Source: Croceitalea dokdonensis DOKDO 023 (lineage in GTDB: Bacteria; Bacteroidota; Bacteroidia; Flavobacteriales; Flavobacteriaceae). Taken from it: a stretch of DNA of 64,000 nt. This document shows positions 38,087-47,360 of this stretch, piece by piece; within the stretch, counting starts at the first letter, position 1; each line of letters opens with the position of its first letter. A program made the translations under genes and the position numbers. The stretch covers positions 496,001 through 560,000 of the forward strand of contig NZ_LDJX01000001.1 of NCBI RefSeq assembly GCF_001306415.1, given 5' to 3'. The notes below the pieces were generated by a model that saw only the letters and a list, made by a program, of their open reading frames with translations, had not been told where the DNA came from and did no database searches.

Positions 38087-38095
38087 ATTCCAAAA

Positions 38096-39412
38096 TTAAG
38101 CATCTCCGGAAGATTCCAATGCCTCACGCATTGCTTTTGCCTTTAAAAGGCACTCTGCATACTCCTGTGAAGGTATAGCCTTGGCGGTAATTGCGCTCCC
38201 AACGGTAAAGGAAACATAGTTGCTATCGCTGTTGTAAAGTATGGTTCTAATGACCACATTAAAATCAAAATCATCGGTGGGTGTAAAATACCCTACGGCC
38301 CCACTATACACCCCTCTTTTGGTCTGCTCCATTTCCTCGATGATTTCCATGGCAGCAACTTTTGGCGCCCCGGTCATACTCCCCATGGGAAAGGAGGCCT
38401 TTATAATATCTATGCTATCCATCCCCTTGTCTACTTCGGCACTAACGGTGGAAATCATTTGGTGTACCTGTTTAAAGGAATAAACGGCGCAAAGTTCATC
38501 TACATCCACACTTCCAACCTTAGCCACACGAGAAAGGTCATTACGCACCAGATCAACGATCATTATATTTTCAGAACGTTCTTTTAAATCTTTCGCCAAT
38601 TCCCCTTTTAAGTGTGCATCCACCTCTGGATTCCCAGATCTGGCAGCAGTGCCCTTAATGGGTTGGGAAATCACCCGAGTACCCTCCCTTTTAAGGTATC
38701 GTTCCGGTGATGCGCATAAAACATAATGGTCATGTTCCTTTAGAAAACAGCTAAATGGAGCTTCTGATATTTGGTTCAAATGCCAAAATGTTTTTAACAC
38801 ATCAATCGTGGTCCCTTCCGCGTAAAATTCTTGACAGATATTTACCTCATAAATATCGCCACGATAAATTTTTTCCAAAACTTTTTCCAAGGTATTTAGG
38901 TAGGCATCCCTAGTAACCCGCAATTTAATTTTGGGAGGTGGTGGGGTTGGGTCACCAGAGGAGGATAGGGATAAAAATGTTTGCCTACCTATCGCTTCAA
39001 AATCTGCATCGATACTATCTTTATACGCATTTAGATAAAGGAATTCCACCTTGGCTTCCCTAATGAGAATGATTTTTTTAGGTCTAAAAAAACTGAGTTG
39101 GTTAAAACCCAATCTATCGCAATTTTGGGACGATAGGTCTTCAATTTCGTTTTTTACATCATAGGAAATGTAGCCAAAAAGCCAATCTTGTGTTTTTTTC
39201 TTGAAGTCCCTGAGTAGTTGTAGCGCATTGGCTTCACTAACTGCCAAGACCTCCTCTGCTCCAACCGCACAAATAGCCTCAAAAGAAGAAGTATCCATAC
39301 GGTGCGCATTGGTATCCAAAAAACTCACATGAGTATTTTGATGACTCCAATACAGCAGACGCTTTTTAAAGGTGGCTATGTCCTCAATGATAAAGGTCTT
39401 TGCTGTGCGCAC
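38096..39412 (-). CDS. pabB: aminodeoxychorismate synthase component I
   Basis: A 438-residue chorismate-utilising enzyme that makes aminodeoxychorismate for folate synthesis. The key feature is PIKGTAARSG: Lys253 is the residue that forms the covalent intermediate in PabB, where anthranilate synthase has Ala (PIAGT). Other blocks are YEVNICQEF, VLCASPERYL, DLVRNDLSRVAKVGSV and FPMGSMTGAPKVAAMEIIEE. No glutaminase or lyase partner (pabA, pabC) is encoded next to it in this window. Three bases separate it from the upstream flavin reductase gene. Confidence 0.92.
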   Translation of the reverse strand: MRTAKTFIIEDIATFKKRLLYWSHQNTHVSFLDTNAHRMDTSSFEAICAVGAEEVLAVSEANALQLLRDFKKKTQDWLFGYISYDVKNEIEDLSSQNCDRLGFNQLSFFRPKKIILIREAKVEFLYLNAYKDSIDADFEAIGRQTFLSLSSSGDPTPPPPKIKLRVTRDAYLNTLEKVLEKIYRGDIYEVNICQEFYAEGTTIDVLKTFWHLNQISEAPFSCFLKEHDHYVLCASPERYLKREGTRVISQPIKGTAARSGNPEVDAHLKGELAKDLKERSENIMIVDLVRNDLSRVAKVGSVDVDELCAVYSFKQVHQMISTVSAEVDKGMDSIDIIKASFPMGSMTGAPKVAAMEIIEEMEQTKRGVYSGAVGYFTPTDDFDFNVVIRTILYNSDSNYVSFTVGSAITAKAIPSQEYAECLLKAKAMREALESSGDA

Positions 39413-39415
39413 TAA

Positions 39416-39955
39416 CTATGACTTCAAGGAAACTAAGAATTTTTGCAGGGCATCTGCATGTGCTTTGGCAAGTTCCTCATCTTTGATTACAGAAGTGTCC
39501 CCAAGTTGTTCGGAGAAAGAAGGTAACGAGAACAGGGCAACGGTCTCGGCACCAAAACGGCTCAGTAGTTTTTCCGCGAGTTCCAAAGAAGTGCTGGCAC
39601 CTCGTTTTCCGTTGGAAGTGGCCATTAAGAACAGCTTGGTATCTGCCATAAATTTACGGTCTAACCTTGAAAGCCAATCCATGGTATTCTTAAAATAGGC
39701 AGACATGTTGCCATTATGTTCATTTACGGAAATTATAAGTCCCTTTGCCTCTTGAAATTCCTTTTTTAGTTCTATGAGCGAGTTGGAAAAACCGTGTGTT
39801 TGTTCCGCATCCTCACTATACATTTCAAAAGGATATCGCGTCATATCCAGCACCTCAATATCATGTTCGCTAATTAGGGATGCGGTGAATTTTACTAATT
39901 TATGGTTGATGGAAGTGGAAGAATTACTACCAGCAAATGCTAAAATCTTTGCCAT
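39416..39955 (-). CDS. NAD(P)H-dependent FMN oxidoreductase
   Basis: A 179-residue flavodoxin-like reductase. FAGSNSSTSINHKLV near the N-terminus is the FMN-phosphate loop, ISVNEHNGNMSAYFKNTMDWLSR contains the usual flavin-contact loop, and MATSNGKRGASTSLE is a third binding region. Family members reduce quinones, azo dyes or chromate in the cytoplasm; the natural substrate is not evident here. It heads the minus-strand run with pabB. Confidence 0.86.
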   Translation of the reverse strand: MAKILAFAGSNSSTSINHKLVKFTASLISEHDIEVLDMTRYPFEMYSEDAEQTHGFSNSLIELKKEFQEAKGLIISVNEHNGNMSAYFKNTMDWLSRLDRKFMADTKLFLMATSNGKRGASTSLELAEKLLSRFGAETVALFSLPSFSEQLGDTSVIKDEELAKAHADALQKFLVSLKS

Positions 39956-40083
39956 AATTATCTAAAGTTGTCTTTTCCGCTAAATTACCGCAAAATGTAA
40001 AGTACTGTTGGAATTTTATCTAATTTTGCGCCCAGAACATCCAAACGTACGCATTTACAAGTATATAGGATGAAATATAAGTC

Positions 40084-41280
40084 ATGCAACAAGCGTCTTC
40101 CAGACTATATTTTTTAGATGCCATAAGGGCTTGGGCCATCCTTATGATGTTACAAGGGCATTTTATAGACGGCCTCTTGGACCCCCTTTTCCGGGATTCC
40201 GCGTCTTTGCCGTACCACATCTGGTTGTATTTTAGGGGCATTACCGCTCCCGTGTTCTTTACCGTTTCTGGCTTTGTGTTCACCTATCTATTAATAAAGA
40301 AACCTGGGAATTTTAAAGATAACCCTAGAATAAAAAAGGGAATCCGCCGCGGCTTACAATTGCTGATGATTGGCTACTTACTACGTCTCAATATTTTTGG
40401 TCTGTTCTCCGGAGAGTTGTACCAAAGTTTTTATTTGGTAGATGTCCTTCATTGCATAGGCTTATCCATTTTGGCCATTATTGGGCTATACAGTACTACC
40501 TGGGGCAAACAACCTTGGGTGTTTCCTACACTTTTATTGCTTACAACCTTGGTGCTGTTTCTTTTTGAACCCATATATAAAACATGGTCTTTTGAATTTT
40601 TACCTCCATTGGCGGCAAACTATTTTACCAAGGCCAACGGTTCTGTTTTCACTATTATCCCTTGGTTGGGCTACGCTACCATTGGTGCGTTCCTTTCCTA
40701 TATTTTTAGTAAATCTAAAAATGTGAAACAGCTATATCCCATTTCCATTGCGCTTGGGGTAATCATGGGCCTGCTGCTTATTATTACTTCTTCTGATGCG
40801 TTCCTTGGATTGCATAGTATGACCGGGCTAGAATTGTTCAAGGCCATTGAGCAAAACAATTATTTATTTATCCGGTTGGGGGATGTGTTGGTGATTTTCT
40901 CCCTCTTTATGGCGGCCAGACAATTCCTTACCCATAAGATTATTTTGGACGTTGGAAGTTCTACCTTGGCAATTTATGTGATACATTTTATCATTCTCTA
41001 TGGTAGTTTTACCGGGTTAGGTCTTTACCGATTTTTTCACAATGAACTCAGTCCTACCGTCGCCATTATCGGAGCATTATTATTTATGCTGGTGTGCACC
41101 TATCTAGCGCTGCGATATCATAAAAACGAAGCTTTGATAAAGGCGCAACTATCTAAAAACACCCATGAAGCAATCCATCATATTACATACCTAGGGAAAC
41201 AACTAAAACCGCTGGGGGCAGACCTTGCCATGAAACTTAGGTTTGTACTGCAAAGACTGTTTAAGACCGTAAAAAGATAG
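40084..41280 (+). CDS. DUF1624/heparan-alpha-glucosaminide N-acetyltransferase-like membrane protein
   Basis: A 398-residue protein with about ten transmembrane helices. Its N-terminal motif RLYFLDAIRAWAILMMLQGHFIDG, with a conserved Asp and His, and the RGITAPVFFTVSGFVFTYL segment are those of the DUF1624/YeiB/HGSNAT group, which move acyl groups across the membrane onto sugars. The charged C-terminal ~60 residues are cytoplasmic. The acceptor is unknown and no glycan genes adjoin it. A strong terminator lies about 230 bases downstream. Confidence 0.78.
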   Translation: MQQASSRLYFLDAIRAWAILMMLQGHFIDGLLDPLFRDSASLPYHIWLYFRGITAPVFFTVSGFVFTYLLIKKPGNFKDNPRIKKGIRRGLQLLMIGYLLRLNIFGLFSGELYQSFYLVDVLHCIGLSILAIIGLYSTTWGKQPWVFPTLLLLTTLVLFLFEPIYKTWSFEFLPPLAANYFTKANGSVFTIIPWLGYATIGAFLSYIFSKSKNVKQLYPISIALGVIMGLLLIITSSDAFLGLHSMTGLELFKAIEQNNYLFIRLGDVLVIFSLFMAARQFLTHKIILDVGSSTLAIYVIHFIILYGSFTGLGLYRFFHNELSPTVAIIGALLFMLVCTYLALRYHKNEALIKAQLSKNTHEAIHHITYLGKQLKPLGADLAMKLRFVLQRLFKTVKR

Positions 41281-41683
41281 CATTTTATTTAGCTAGACAC
41301 GCTTTCCGCAATTTTGGGTTTTAGCCAAGGTACCTCTGGGCAACCTCTTTTCGTCTATGATAAGTTGCCAATTAACTACAACATTATTCCCTTGGCCGGT
41401 AAATCCCGCTCGCAGCAAACTTGCTTGTCTATATTTGTGTTGGAAATAACATCAAAACCACTTTATAAGATTCCCCAAATCTTAAAATGTTTCCCGAACC
41501 AACCAAATGCAAAAAGGCCGAATCTCAAATGATTCGGTCTTTTTTTTAGGGATAAGGTGAATGGATTATTGGCCTATGGACACACTCATTACAAGCCTAA
41601 AATCCAGTATCCCTTAAAACCATTGTAAATACCGCTTTCGATAAAGAAAATCATGGTTACTTTCAAATTAACTTTGCCAAAAC
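41281..41683. other. gene-free region between converging genes
   Basis: About 400 bases between the acyltransferase-like gene and the metalloprotease gene. A 72-codon frame at 41314-41532 ends inside the terminator hairpin and resembles nothing I know, so I do not call it. Apart from the terminator at 41511-41547 I see nothing. Confidence 0.6.
41511..41547 (+). terminator. Rho-independent terminator
   Basis: Stem GGCCGAATC / GATTCGGTC (41516-41524 and 41531-41539, one G-T pair) with a 6-base loop, followed by eight T. The left side is preceded by AAAAA, so it could also work on the minus strand for the converging metalloprotease gene. Confidence 0.85.
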
Positions 41684-42406
41684 CTAAATGGTTATTTCTC
41701 CGGACAGCAATAACGTTTCTATGGTGGGCTGCAATTCCGGAAAACTATTGCCTACCGTAATATCGGGATGGTAAAGGGTCTGGATAATGGCTCTATCAAA
41801 GTCCGAATAGTTGGGGGCAAGCCCGGAGCACATAAAACTTCTGGTATTCGCAGACTCAGAACCACAATAGGTTTGGCTACCGTGACCAAATCCAAGAATG
41901 TGACCCAACTCATGTCTAAAAATGGGCATCCCGTTAGTTCTGACCCAAATCCTTCCCGTGGTAATCTGGTAATTGGCATTAAAACTATAGCTGGCATAGC
42001 CAGAAAATGAGCTATTGGATACAATACCGAAAAAATCTGGCCATAGGTTTTCTATTTCAGAAGAGGGACCTAAATATAAATGCACATCGGCATCTGCCAA
42101 ACTGTTTGCCAAGCGCACATTGGTGCCATCGGTAAGCCAAGTGTTGATGGCATTCAATTCCTGGACAATTTCATTTTGATATGCTGGGGTAATGCCTCCA
42201 TCAAGAAATACCCTAACCTCATTGGCCCATTTTTCACTAAGGGGAGCACCAAAGGAAGTTGGATCCAGTTTAAAGGTAACATATTCATATTCAGCTATAA
42301 AATCCACTTCCTCTGATGTGAGCTCCGTTCTTATCGCATCTTCATTGTCCTCACTACATGAGACCAAAACAATCAATGCAACAACCCACAATGTTCTAAG
42401 GCGCAT
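41684..42406 (-). CDS. lipoprotein zinc metalloprotease, matrixin-like
   Basis: A ~240-residue secreted lipoprotein: from ATG 42406, MRLRTLWVVALIVLVSC gives a lipid Cys at residue 17. The zinc motif HELGHILGFGH (HExGHxxGxxH) near residue 165 is the metzincin signature, followed by a region with Met in RSFMCSGLAPNYSDFD that could form the Met-turn. It is thus a probable surface or periplasmic peptidase of the matrixin/M10-like group. The longer open frame to 42493 lies inside lpdA and is not used; the chosen start is 10 bases after the lpdA stop. Confidence 0.82.
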   Translation of the reverse strand: MRLRTLWVVALIVLVSCSEDNEDAIRTELTSEEVDFIAEYEYVTFKLDPTSFGAPLSEKWANEVRVFLDGGITPAYQNEIVQELNAINTWLTDGTNVRLANSLADADVHLYLGPSSEIENLWPDFFGIVSNSSFSGYASYSFNANYQITTGRIWVRTNGMPIFRHELGHILGFGHGSQTYCGSESANTRSFMCSGLAPNYSDFDRAIIQTLYHPDITVGNSFPELQPTIETLLLSGEITI

Positions 42407-42416
42407 CGGTCTTAAT

Positions 42417-43823
42417 TTAAATATGTAGGGCACGATCTTCAGTTGCCGCCAAAGCAGCTTCCTTAACGGCCTCAGCGTAGGTTGGGTGGGCATGGCTCAT
42501 CCTTGCCAAATCTTCTGCAGAGGCCCTAAACTCCATGGCCGTTACCGCCTCCGTAATCAAATCTGCACATCGGGCCCCTATCATATGGACCCCTAGGATC
42601 TCATCCGTTTTGGCGTCGGCCAATATTTTTACAAAGCCATCAATATCTGTACTTGCCCTTGCCCTCCCTAAGGCACGCATTGGAAACTGGCCAACTTTGT
42701 AGCTAATACCTGCATCTTTTAATTCTTCTTCAGTCTTGCCCACTGCGGCTACCTCGGGCCAGGTATATACCACTCCGGGGATTAGGTTATAATCAATATG
42801 AGGTTTCTGGCCGGCCAAAATTTCGGCGACCATGGTTCCCTCCTCCTCTGCCTTATGGGCCAACATGGCACCTTTGACCACATCACCAATAGCATAAATG
42901 TTTGCCGTACTAGTCTGTAGATGTGCATTTACCGCTATCCTTCCACGGTCATCTAACTCTACTCCAGCAGCATCGGCATTTAATCCATCGGTAAAGGGCC
43001 GTCTGCCTACGGAAACCAAACAATAATCACCCGTAAAGACCACTTCTTCCCCTTTTTTATTATCTGCTTTAATAATGACTTCGTTGCCTTTTCGTTCAAC
43101 GGACTTTACCTTGTGTGAGAGGTGGAATTTTACTTTCTGCTTTTTCATCACCTTCATCAATTCTTTAGAAAGTGCTGCATCCATTCCGGGGATAATCCGA
43201 TCCATATACTCCACAACGGACACCTCTGCCCCCAATCGTTTATAGACTTGGCCCAGCTCCAAACCAATGACCCCACCACCTATGATAACCATATGTTTTG
43301 GAATTTCCTTGAGCTTTAAGGCCTCGGTAGAAGTAATTACCCGTTCCTTGTCAATTTTGATAAAGGGCAAGGTAGACGGTTTGGATCCCGTTGCAATAAT
43401 GGTATATTTTGCTTCAAGAACGGCTTCGGTGCCATCTGCTTTCTTTACCAAAATATGGGTAGCATCCTTAAAACTTCCAACACCCTCAAACACCGTAATA
43501 TCATTCTTGGACATTAGGAACTCAATCCCTTTGGTAGTTTGGTCTACTACGGCCTGTTTCCTACCTATCATTTTTTCTAGATTCACCTTTACCTCACCAG
43601 GAAGCTCAATGCCGTGCTCCTCAAAATGCTTTACTGCATCCTCATAATGGTGGGAAGAATCCAAAAGCGCCTTTGAGGGAATACAACCAACATTTAAACA
43701 AGTTCCCCCCAACGTACTGTATTTTTCTACGATAGCAGTTTTCATTCCCAATTGTGCACAACGAATTGCCGCTACATACCCACCGGGACCAGAACCTATT
43801 ACCACTACATCAAATTGACTCAT
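42417..43823 (-). CDS. lpdA: dihydrolipoyl dehydrogenase
   Basis: The 468-residue E3 flavoprotein of the 2-oxo acid dehydrogenase complexes and the glycine cleavage system. FAD site VVVIGSGPGGYVAAIR (residues 6-21), redox-active disulfide Cys42/Cys47 in GGTCLNVGCIPS, NAD site VIIGGGVIGLELG, and the C-terminal SHAHPTYAEAVKEA with the catalytic His are all intact. No E1 or E2 genes adjoin it, so it probably serves several complexes. It lies between the Lrp gene and the metalloprotease gene, same strand. Confidence 0.97.
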   Translation of the reverse strand: MSQFDVVVIGSGPGGYVAAIRCAQLGMKTAIVEKYSTLGGTCLNVGCIPSKALLDSSHHYEDAVKHFEEHGIELPGEVKVNLEKMIGRKQAVVDQTTKGIEFLMSKNDITVFEGVGSFKDATHILVKKADGTEAVLEAKYTIIATGSKPSTLPFIKIDKERVITSTEALKLKEIPKHMVIIGGGVIGLELGQVYKRLGAEVSVVEYMDRIIPGMDAALSKELMKVMKKQKVKFHLSHKVKSVERKGNEVIIKADNKKGEEVVFTGDYCLVSVGRRPFTDGLNADAAGVELDDRGRIAVNAHLQTSTANIYAIGDVVKGAMLAHKAEEEGTMVAEILAGQKPHIDYNLIPGVVYTWPEVAAVGKTEEELKDAGISYKVGQFPMRALGRARASTDIDGFVKILADAKTDEILGVHMIGARCADLITEAVTAMEFRASAEDLARMSHAHPTYAEAVKEAALAATEDRALHI

Positions 43824-43900
43824 ATCTTATTTTTTATCTCGCATTTTAAAGCACAAAAATACAAATGTTTTTAACGACAAAAATTGCCGTTTTCCACTTC

Positions 43901-44353
43901 TTAAAAATATACCGCGGTAGATTTTTTGATGGCATTAATGACAAATGAACTCTGTGTGCTCCCAATTTGATCTATTGCCGTTAATTTGTTGACCATAAAT
44001 AAGCGGTAAGCATTCATATCTGCCACATTGATGGTTAAAATATAGTCATAATCACCGCTAACGTGATGACATTCAGAAACTTCATCAAGTTGTTGCACTT
44101 GTTTTTCAAAACGTAGAATATTGTCTTTAGTATGTTGGATCAACCGCACATGGCACAGCACCGTAAAGTCCCGTCCTACTTTTTTCTTGTCCACCAACGC
44201 CACATAGTTGGTAATGACCCCCTCCCGTTCCAATCTTTTGATGCGCTCATAAACGGCGGTAGTGGAAAGCCCAAGTGCATGGGCATATTCTTTAGTGGTC
44301 TTTTTACAGTCTGCTTGTAAGAGTCCTAGCAATTTTTTATCCAATGCATCCAT
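43901..44353 (-). CDS. Lrp/AsnC family transcriptional regulator
   Basis: A 150-residue regulator. N-terminal winged helix-turn-helix (DKKLLGLLQADCKKTTKEYAHALGLSTTAVYERIKRLEREG with recognition helix near residue 35-45) and C-terminal RAM/ligand domain (CHHVSGDYDYILTI). It is divergent from the Cys/Met-type PLP enzyme gene and shares a 152-base, very AT-rich promoter region with it. I infer that it senses an amino acid, most likely methionine or a related sulfur compound, and controls that gene. Confidence 0.92.
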   Translation of the reverse strand: MDALDKKLLGLLQADCKKTTKEYAHALGLSTTAVYERIKRLEREGVITNYVALVDKKKVGRDFTVLCHVRLIQHTKDNILRFEKQVQQLDEVSECHHVSGDYDYILTINVADMNAYRLFMVNKLTAIDQIGSTQSSFVINAIKKSTAVYF

Positions 44354-44505
44354 AAGAATAGTGTTCTGGTTTAGTTGAAATTATAGAACATTTTTAAACT
44401 ATTTACCTAAAATAATGTATAAATTTAGTTTTATTATCTATATAATAAATTATTAATTGATAAATTGTTTAAATAAATTTATTTTTAAAGAATAAATATA
44501 AAGCT
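44354..44505. promoter_or_regulatory. AT-rich divergent control region
   Basis: The 152 bases between the lrp-type gene and the PLP-enzyme gene are strikingly AT-rich, with many short repeats (TAAATTTA, TTTAAA, ATTATTAATTGATAAATT). Such DNA is typical of Lrp-family binding regions with several phased sites. On the plus strand TAAATTTA (about 44474-44481) is one base off a Bacteroidota -7 box. I cannot define single operators. Confidence 0.45.
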
Positions 44506-45729
44506 ATGCACCAGAATAAAGCTGCAGAAGGGATTCAGGCCTTACAGTACTTTGGGGAGTTTGGAGGGGTTAACCCATCCATATCCGACTCTTCTACCTA
44601 CACTTTTTTATCGGCAAAGACCATGTTTGATACTTTTGAGGGAAATACAGAGGGATGTTACCTTTACAGCCGGCACTCTTCCCCTTCCAATTTATACCTT
44701 GGCGAAGCCCTTGCTGCTTTGGAAGGAACAGAAAGTGCTAACGTTTTCGCCAGCGGTATGGGTGCTATAAGTGCGGTATTGATGCAACTTTGCAATGCCG
44801 GAGATCATATAATCAGCAGTAGGACCATTTACGGAGGCACCTATGCTTTTATGAAAAATTTTCTCAAAAACTATAACATACATACTTCGTTTGTAGACAT
44901 TACCAAGGTAGAGAACGTTGCTGCGCAGATTACGGAAAATACCAAATGCATCTATTGTGAGGCCGTGAGCAATCCATTGCTTGAAGTTGCGGATATCCAA
45001 GCACTCTCCCGTTTGGCAAAAAAGCATGGTATCCCGCTGGTAGTGGACAATACCTTCTCTCCCCTAAGCATAAGTGCTGCTAAATTGGGTGCGGACATTG
45101 TGATACATAGCTTAACTAAATTTATCAACGGGACCAGTGACACGGTAGCGGGAGCAGTCTGTGCCAGTACCGATTTTTGTCTGGCCCTAAAGGATGTCAA
45201 CGATGGCGCAGGAATGTTATTTGGAAGCACCTTGGACAGCCTTAGGGCTGCCTCCATTTTAAAAAATATGCGAACCCTGCATATCCGTATAAAAAAGCAT
45301 AGCGAAAACACCCTATACCTTGCTACCCAATTTGAGAAAGATGGCCTAAAAGTCGTTTACCCTGGTTTAACATCGCATCCTAGCCACCATATTTTCCAAA
45401 AACAGATGGATACCAATTATGGTTTTGGGGGACTTATGACCTTGGATGTAGGGTCTTTGAAGAAAGCCAATTCTCTTATGGAACTCATGCAAAAAAAGAG
45501 ACTTGGGTATTTGGCCGTAAGCCTTGGTTTTTACAAGACACTGTTTAGTGCTCCGGGTTCCTCCACATCTTCCGAAATACCAGAAGTGGAGCAAAGGGAA
45601 ATGGGATTAACGGACGGATTAATTCGCTTTAGTATTGGACTTGATCATGACATTCACCAAACCTATCTTTCCATGAGGCAATGTATGGAACAACTGGGTA
45701 TTTTACGGGAAGTAGGCGTTCCTGCATGA
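44506..45729 (+). CDS. Cys/Met-metabolism PLP enzyme (methionine gamma-lyase-like)
   Basis: A 407-residue PLP-dependent enzyme of the cystathionine/methionine lyase family. Lys205 in HSLTKFINGTSD binds PLP; YLYSRHSSPS (Tyr54, Arg56) binds the phosphate of the neighbouring subunit; FASGMGAISAVL and DNTFSPL are standard. In authenticated methionine gamma-lyases a Cys follows the YG of the CPLYGCT loop; here the loop reads IYGGTYAF, with Gly. So the exact reaction (methionine gamma-lyase, cystathionine gamma-lyase or gamma-synthase) is open. The Lrp neighbour and the NhaC-family transporter downstream favour amino-acid breakdown. Confidence 0.85.
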   Translation: MHQNKAAEGIQALQYFGEFGGVNPSISDSSTYTFLSAKTMFDTFEGNTEGCYLYSRHSSPSNLYLGEALAALEGTESANVFASGMGAISAVLMQLCNAGDHIISSRTIYGGTYAFMKNFLKNYNIHTSFVDITKVENVAAQITENTKCIYCEAVSNPLLEVADIQALSRLAKKHGIPLVVDNTFSPLSISAAKLGADIVIHSLTKFINGTSDTVAGAVCASTDFCLALKDVNDGAGMLFGSTLDSLRAASILKNMRTLHIRIKKHSENTLYLATQFEKDGLKVVYPGLTSHPSHHIFQKQMDTNYGFGGLMTLDVGSLKKANSLMELMQKKRLGYLAVSLGFYKTLFSAPGSSTSSEIPEVEQREMGLTDGLIRFSIGLDHDIHQTYLSMRQCMEQLGILREVGVPA

Positions 45730-45799
45730 CCAATTGGCCCGTTGGCTTGCAGATCATGGGGCAAAATCGTAATATTACCTTTTTGCTAAACCCAGCCAA

Positions 45800-47275
45800 A
45801 TGTCACAAAAGCCAAACAAGCCTAGATACAGAGAAAATGAAGAGGTTGTTGAAAACCAGGAATTAAGCATTTGGGAGGCTTTGTTGCCCGTATTTGTATT
45901 GGTGGGTATGTTGGCCTATAACGTATACGTCTTTGGTGACGATGCACTCAGTGGCTCCAATCAGTTTATTTTACTTCTAGGCGGGGCCGTGGCCGCTGTT
46001 GTCGGATTTTTTAATAAGGTATCCTACAAACAAATGATTGCGGAGGTTGGTGAGAATGTGCGTTCCACCACAGGGGCCTTATTGATTTTACTCATGGTGG
46101 GTGCCCTTTCCGGAACATGGCTCATTAGTGGCATTATTCCTGCCATGATCTATTATGGACTTCAAATTCTAAACCCAACCATTTTTTTGGCGGCCTGCGT
46201 TATTATCTGCGCCATTATTTCCATAGCTACGGGCAGCAGTTGGACAACCGCAGCTACGGTTGGCATTGCACTGGTAGGTATTGGGGAGGCCCTTGGGATT
46301 TCTATGGGAATGACCGCTGGTGCGGTTTTGTCAGGCGCTTACTTTGGGGATAAACTATCGCCTCTGAGCGACACCACTAACTTAGCACCGGCCATGGCGG
46401 GAGGAGAACTGTTTAGCCACATTAAATATATGACCTGGACCACCGTTCCTACCATTACCGTTACCTTGATCGTCTTTATTATTCTTGGTTTCACCATAGA
46501 TACTTCCGGTGTGGCGGATACAGAGGCCATTTTACAAACTATTGATGGCACTTTTAACATTAATGGCTGGTTATTTTTGGTTCCTTTGGGTGTCATTTTT
46601 ATGATTGTAAAAAAAGCACCACCTCTTTTGGCCTTATTGATTGGGACCCTATTGGGAGCTGTTTTCGCCTTAATTTTTCAGCCGGACATTGTCACTTCCA
46701 TAGGCGGTGGGGGCCATTTGGATTTTGAATCCAGCTACAAGGGTATTCTAAACGCCATAACTATAGATACCGCCATAGAAACCACCGACCCCGCGCTTAA
46801 CGATCTTTTTTCTTCCGGAGGAATGGCGGGAATGCTTGGTACCATTTGGCTCATAGTATGCGCCATGGTTTTTGGGGGTATTATGGACGGTATTGGTGCA
46901 TTGGCCAGAATTACAAAATCACTCTTAAATATGGTGACCTCTGACGTAGGTCTTTTTGCAAGCACAGGAGTAAGTTGTGTGGTACTGAACGGGACCGCTT
47001 CCGATCAGTATCTGGCCATTGTGGTTCCTGGGAAAATGTTTTCAAAAGCCTATGCGGAACGTGGGCTTGCCCCCGAAAATCTAAGTAGGACCCTTGAGGA
47101 TACCGGAACGGTCACCTCCGTATTGGTACCTTGGAATACCTGTGGTGCCTATCATAGCGGGGTTCTAGGTGTTGGCGTGGGCGAATATTTTATCTACGCT
47201 ATTTTTAATTGGCTCAGTCCTATCATGACCATGATATTTGCGGCCCTGAAGATTAAGATAAAAAAATTGGCTTAA
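45800..47275 (+). CDS. nhaC: NhaC family Na+/H+ antiporter or sodium-coupled amino acid transporter
   Basis: A 491-residue inner-membrane protein with about eleven helices. GSSWTTAATVGIALVGIGEALG, GAYFGDKLSPLSDTTNLAPAMAG and CVVLNGTASDQYLAIVVPG are family signatures, and the duplicated inverted halves are visible as two such blocks. NhaC relatives include antiporters and also the MetT methionine permeases. Placement 70 bases after the Cys/Met PLP gene suggests a methionine-linked role; this is inference. Confidence 0.88.
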   Translation: MSQKPNKPRYRENEEVVENQELSIWEALLPVFVLVGMLAYNVYVFGDDALSGSNQFILLLGGAVAAVVGFFNKVSYKQMIAEVGENVRSTTGALLILLMVGALSGTWLISGIIPAMIYYGLQILNPTIFLAACVIICAIISIATGSSWTTAATVGIALVGIGEALGISMGMTAGAVLSGAYFGDKLSPLSDTTNLAPAMAGGELFSHIKYMTWTTVPTITVTLIVFIILGFTIDTSGVADTEAILQTIDGTFNINGWLFLVPLGVIFMIVKKAPPLLALLIGTLLGAVFALIFQPDIVTSIGGGGHLDFESSYKGILNAITIDTAIETTDPALNDLFSSGGMAGMLGTIWLIVCAMVFGGIMDGIGALARITKSLLNMVTSDVGLFASTGVSCVVLNGTASDQYLAIVVPGKMFSKAYAERGLAPENLSRTLEDTGTVTSVLVPWNTCGAYHSGVLGVGVGEYFIYAIFNWLSPIMTMIFAALKIKIKKLA

Positions 47276-47360
47276 ACGGCAACTGTTAATTTTAGGTCAA
47301 CTCTTATTGGTTTTGCCACGGTACTTTTATACCTTCACACCTGATAAAAAATCCCATAAT

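Noticed and set aside
41314-41532. 72-codon plus-strand frame after the acyltransferase-like gene
   Set aside because: It ends within the terminator hairpin and has no recognisable similarity or promoter.
44354-44505. SAM riboswitch upstream of the Cys/Met PLP gene
   Set aside because: The leader is nearly pure A/T without the conserved GC-rich stems of any SAM riboswitch class.
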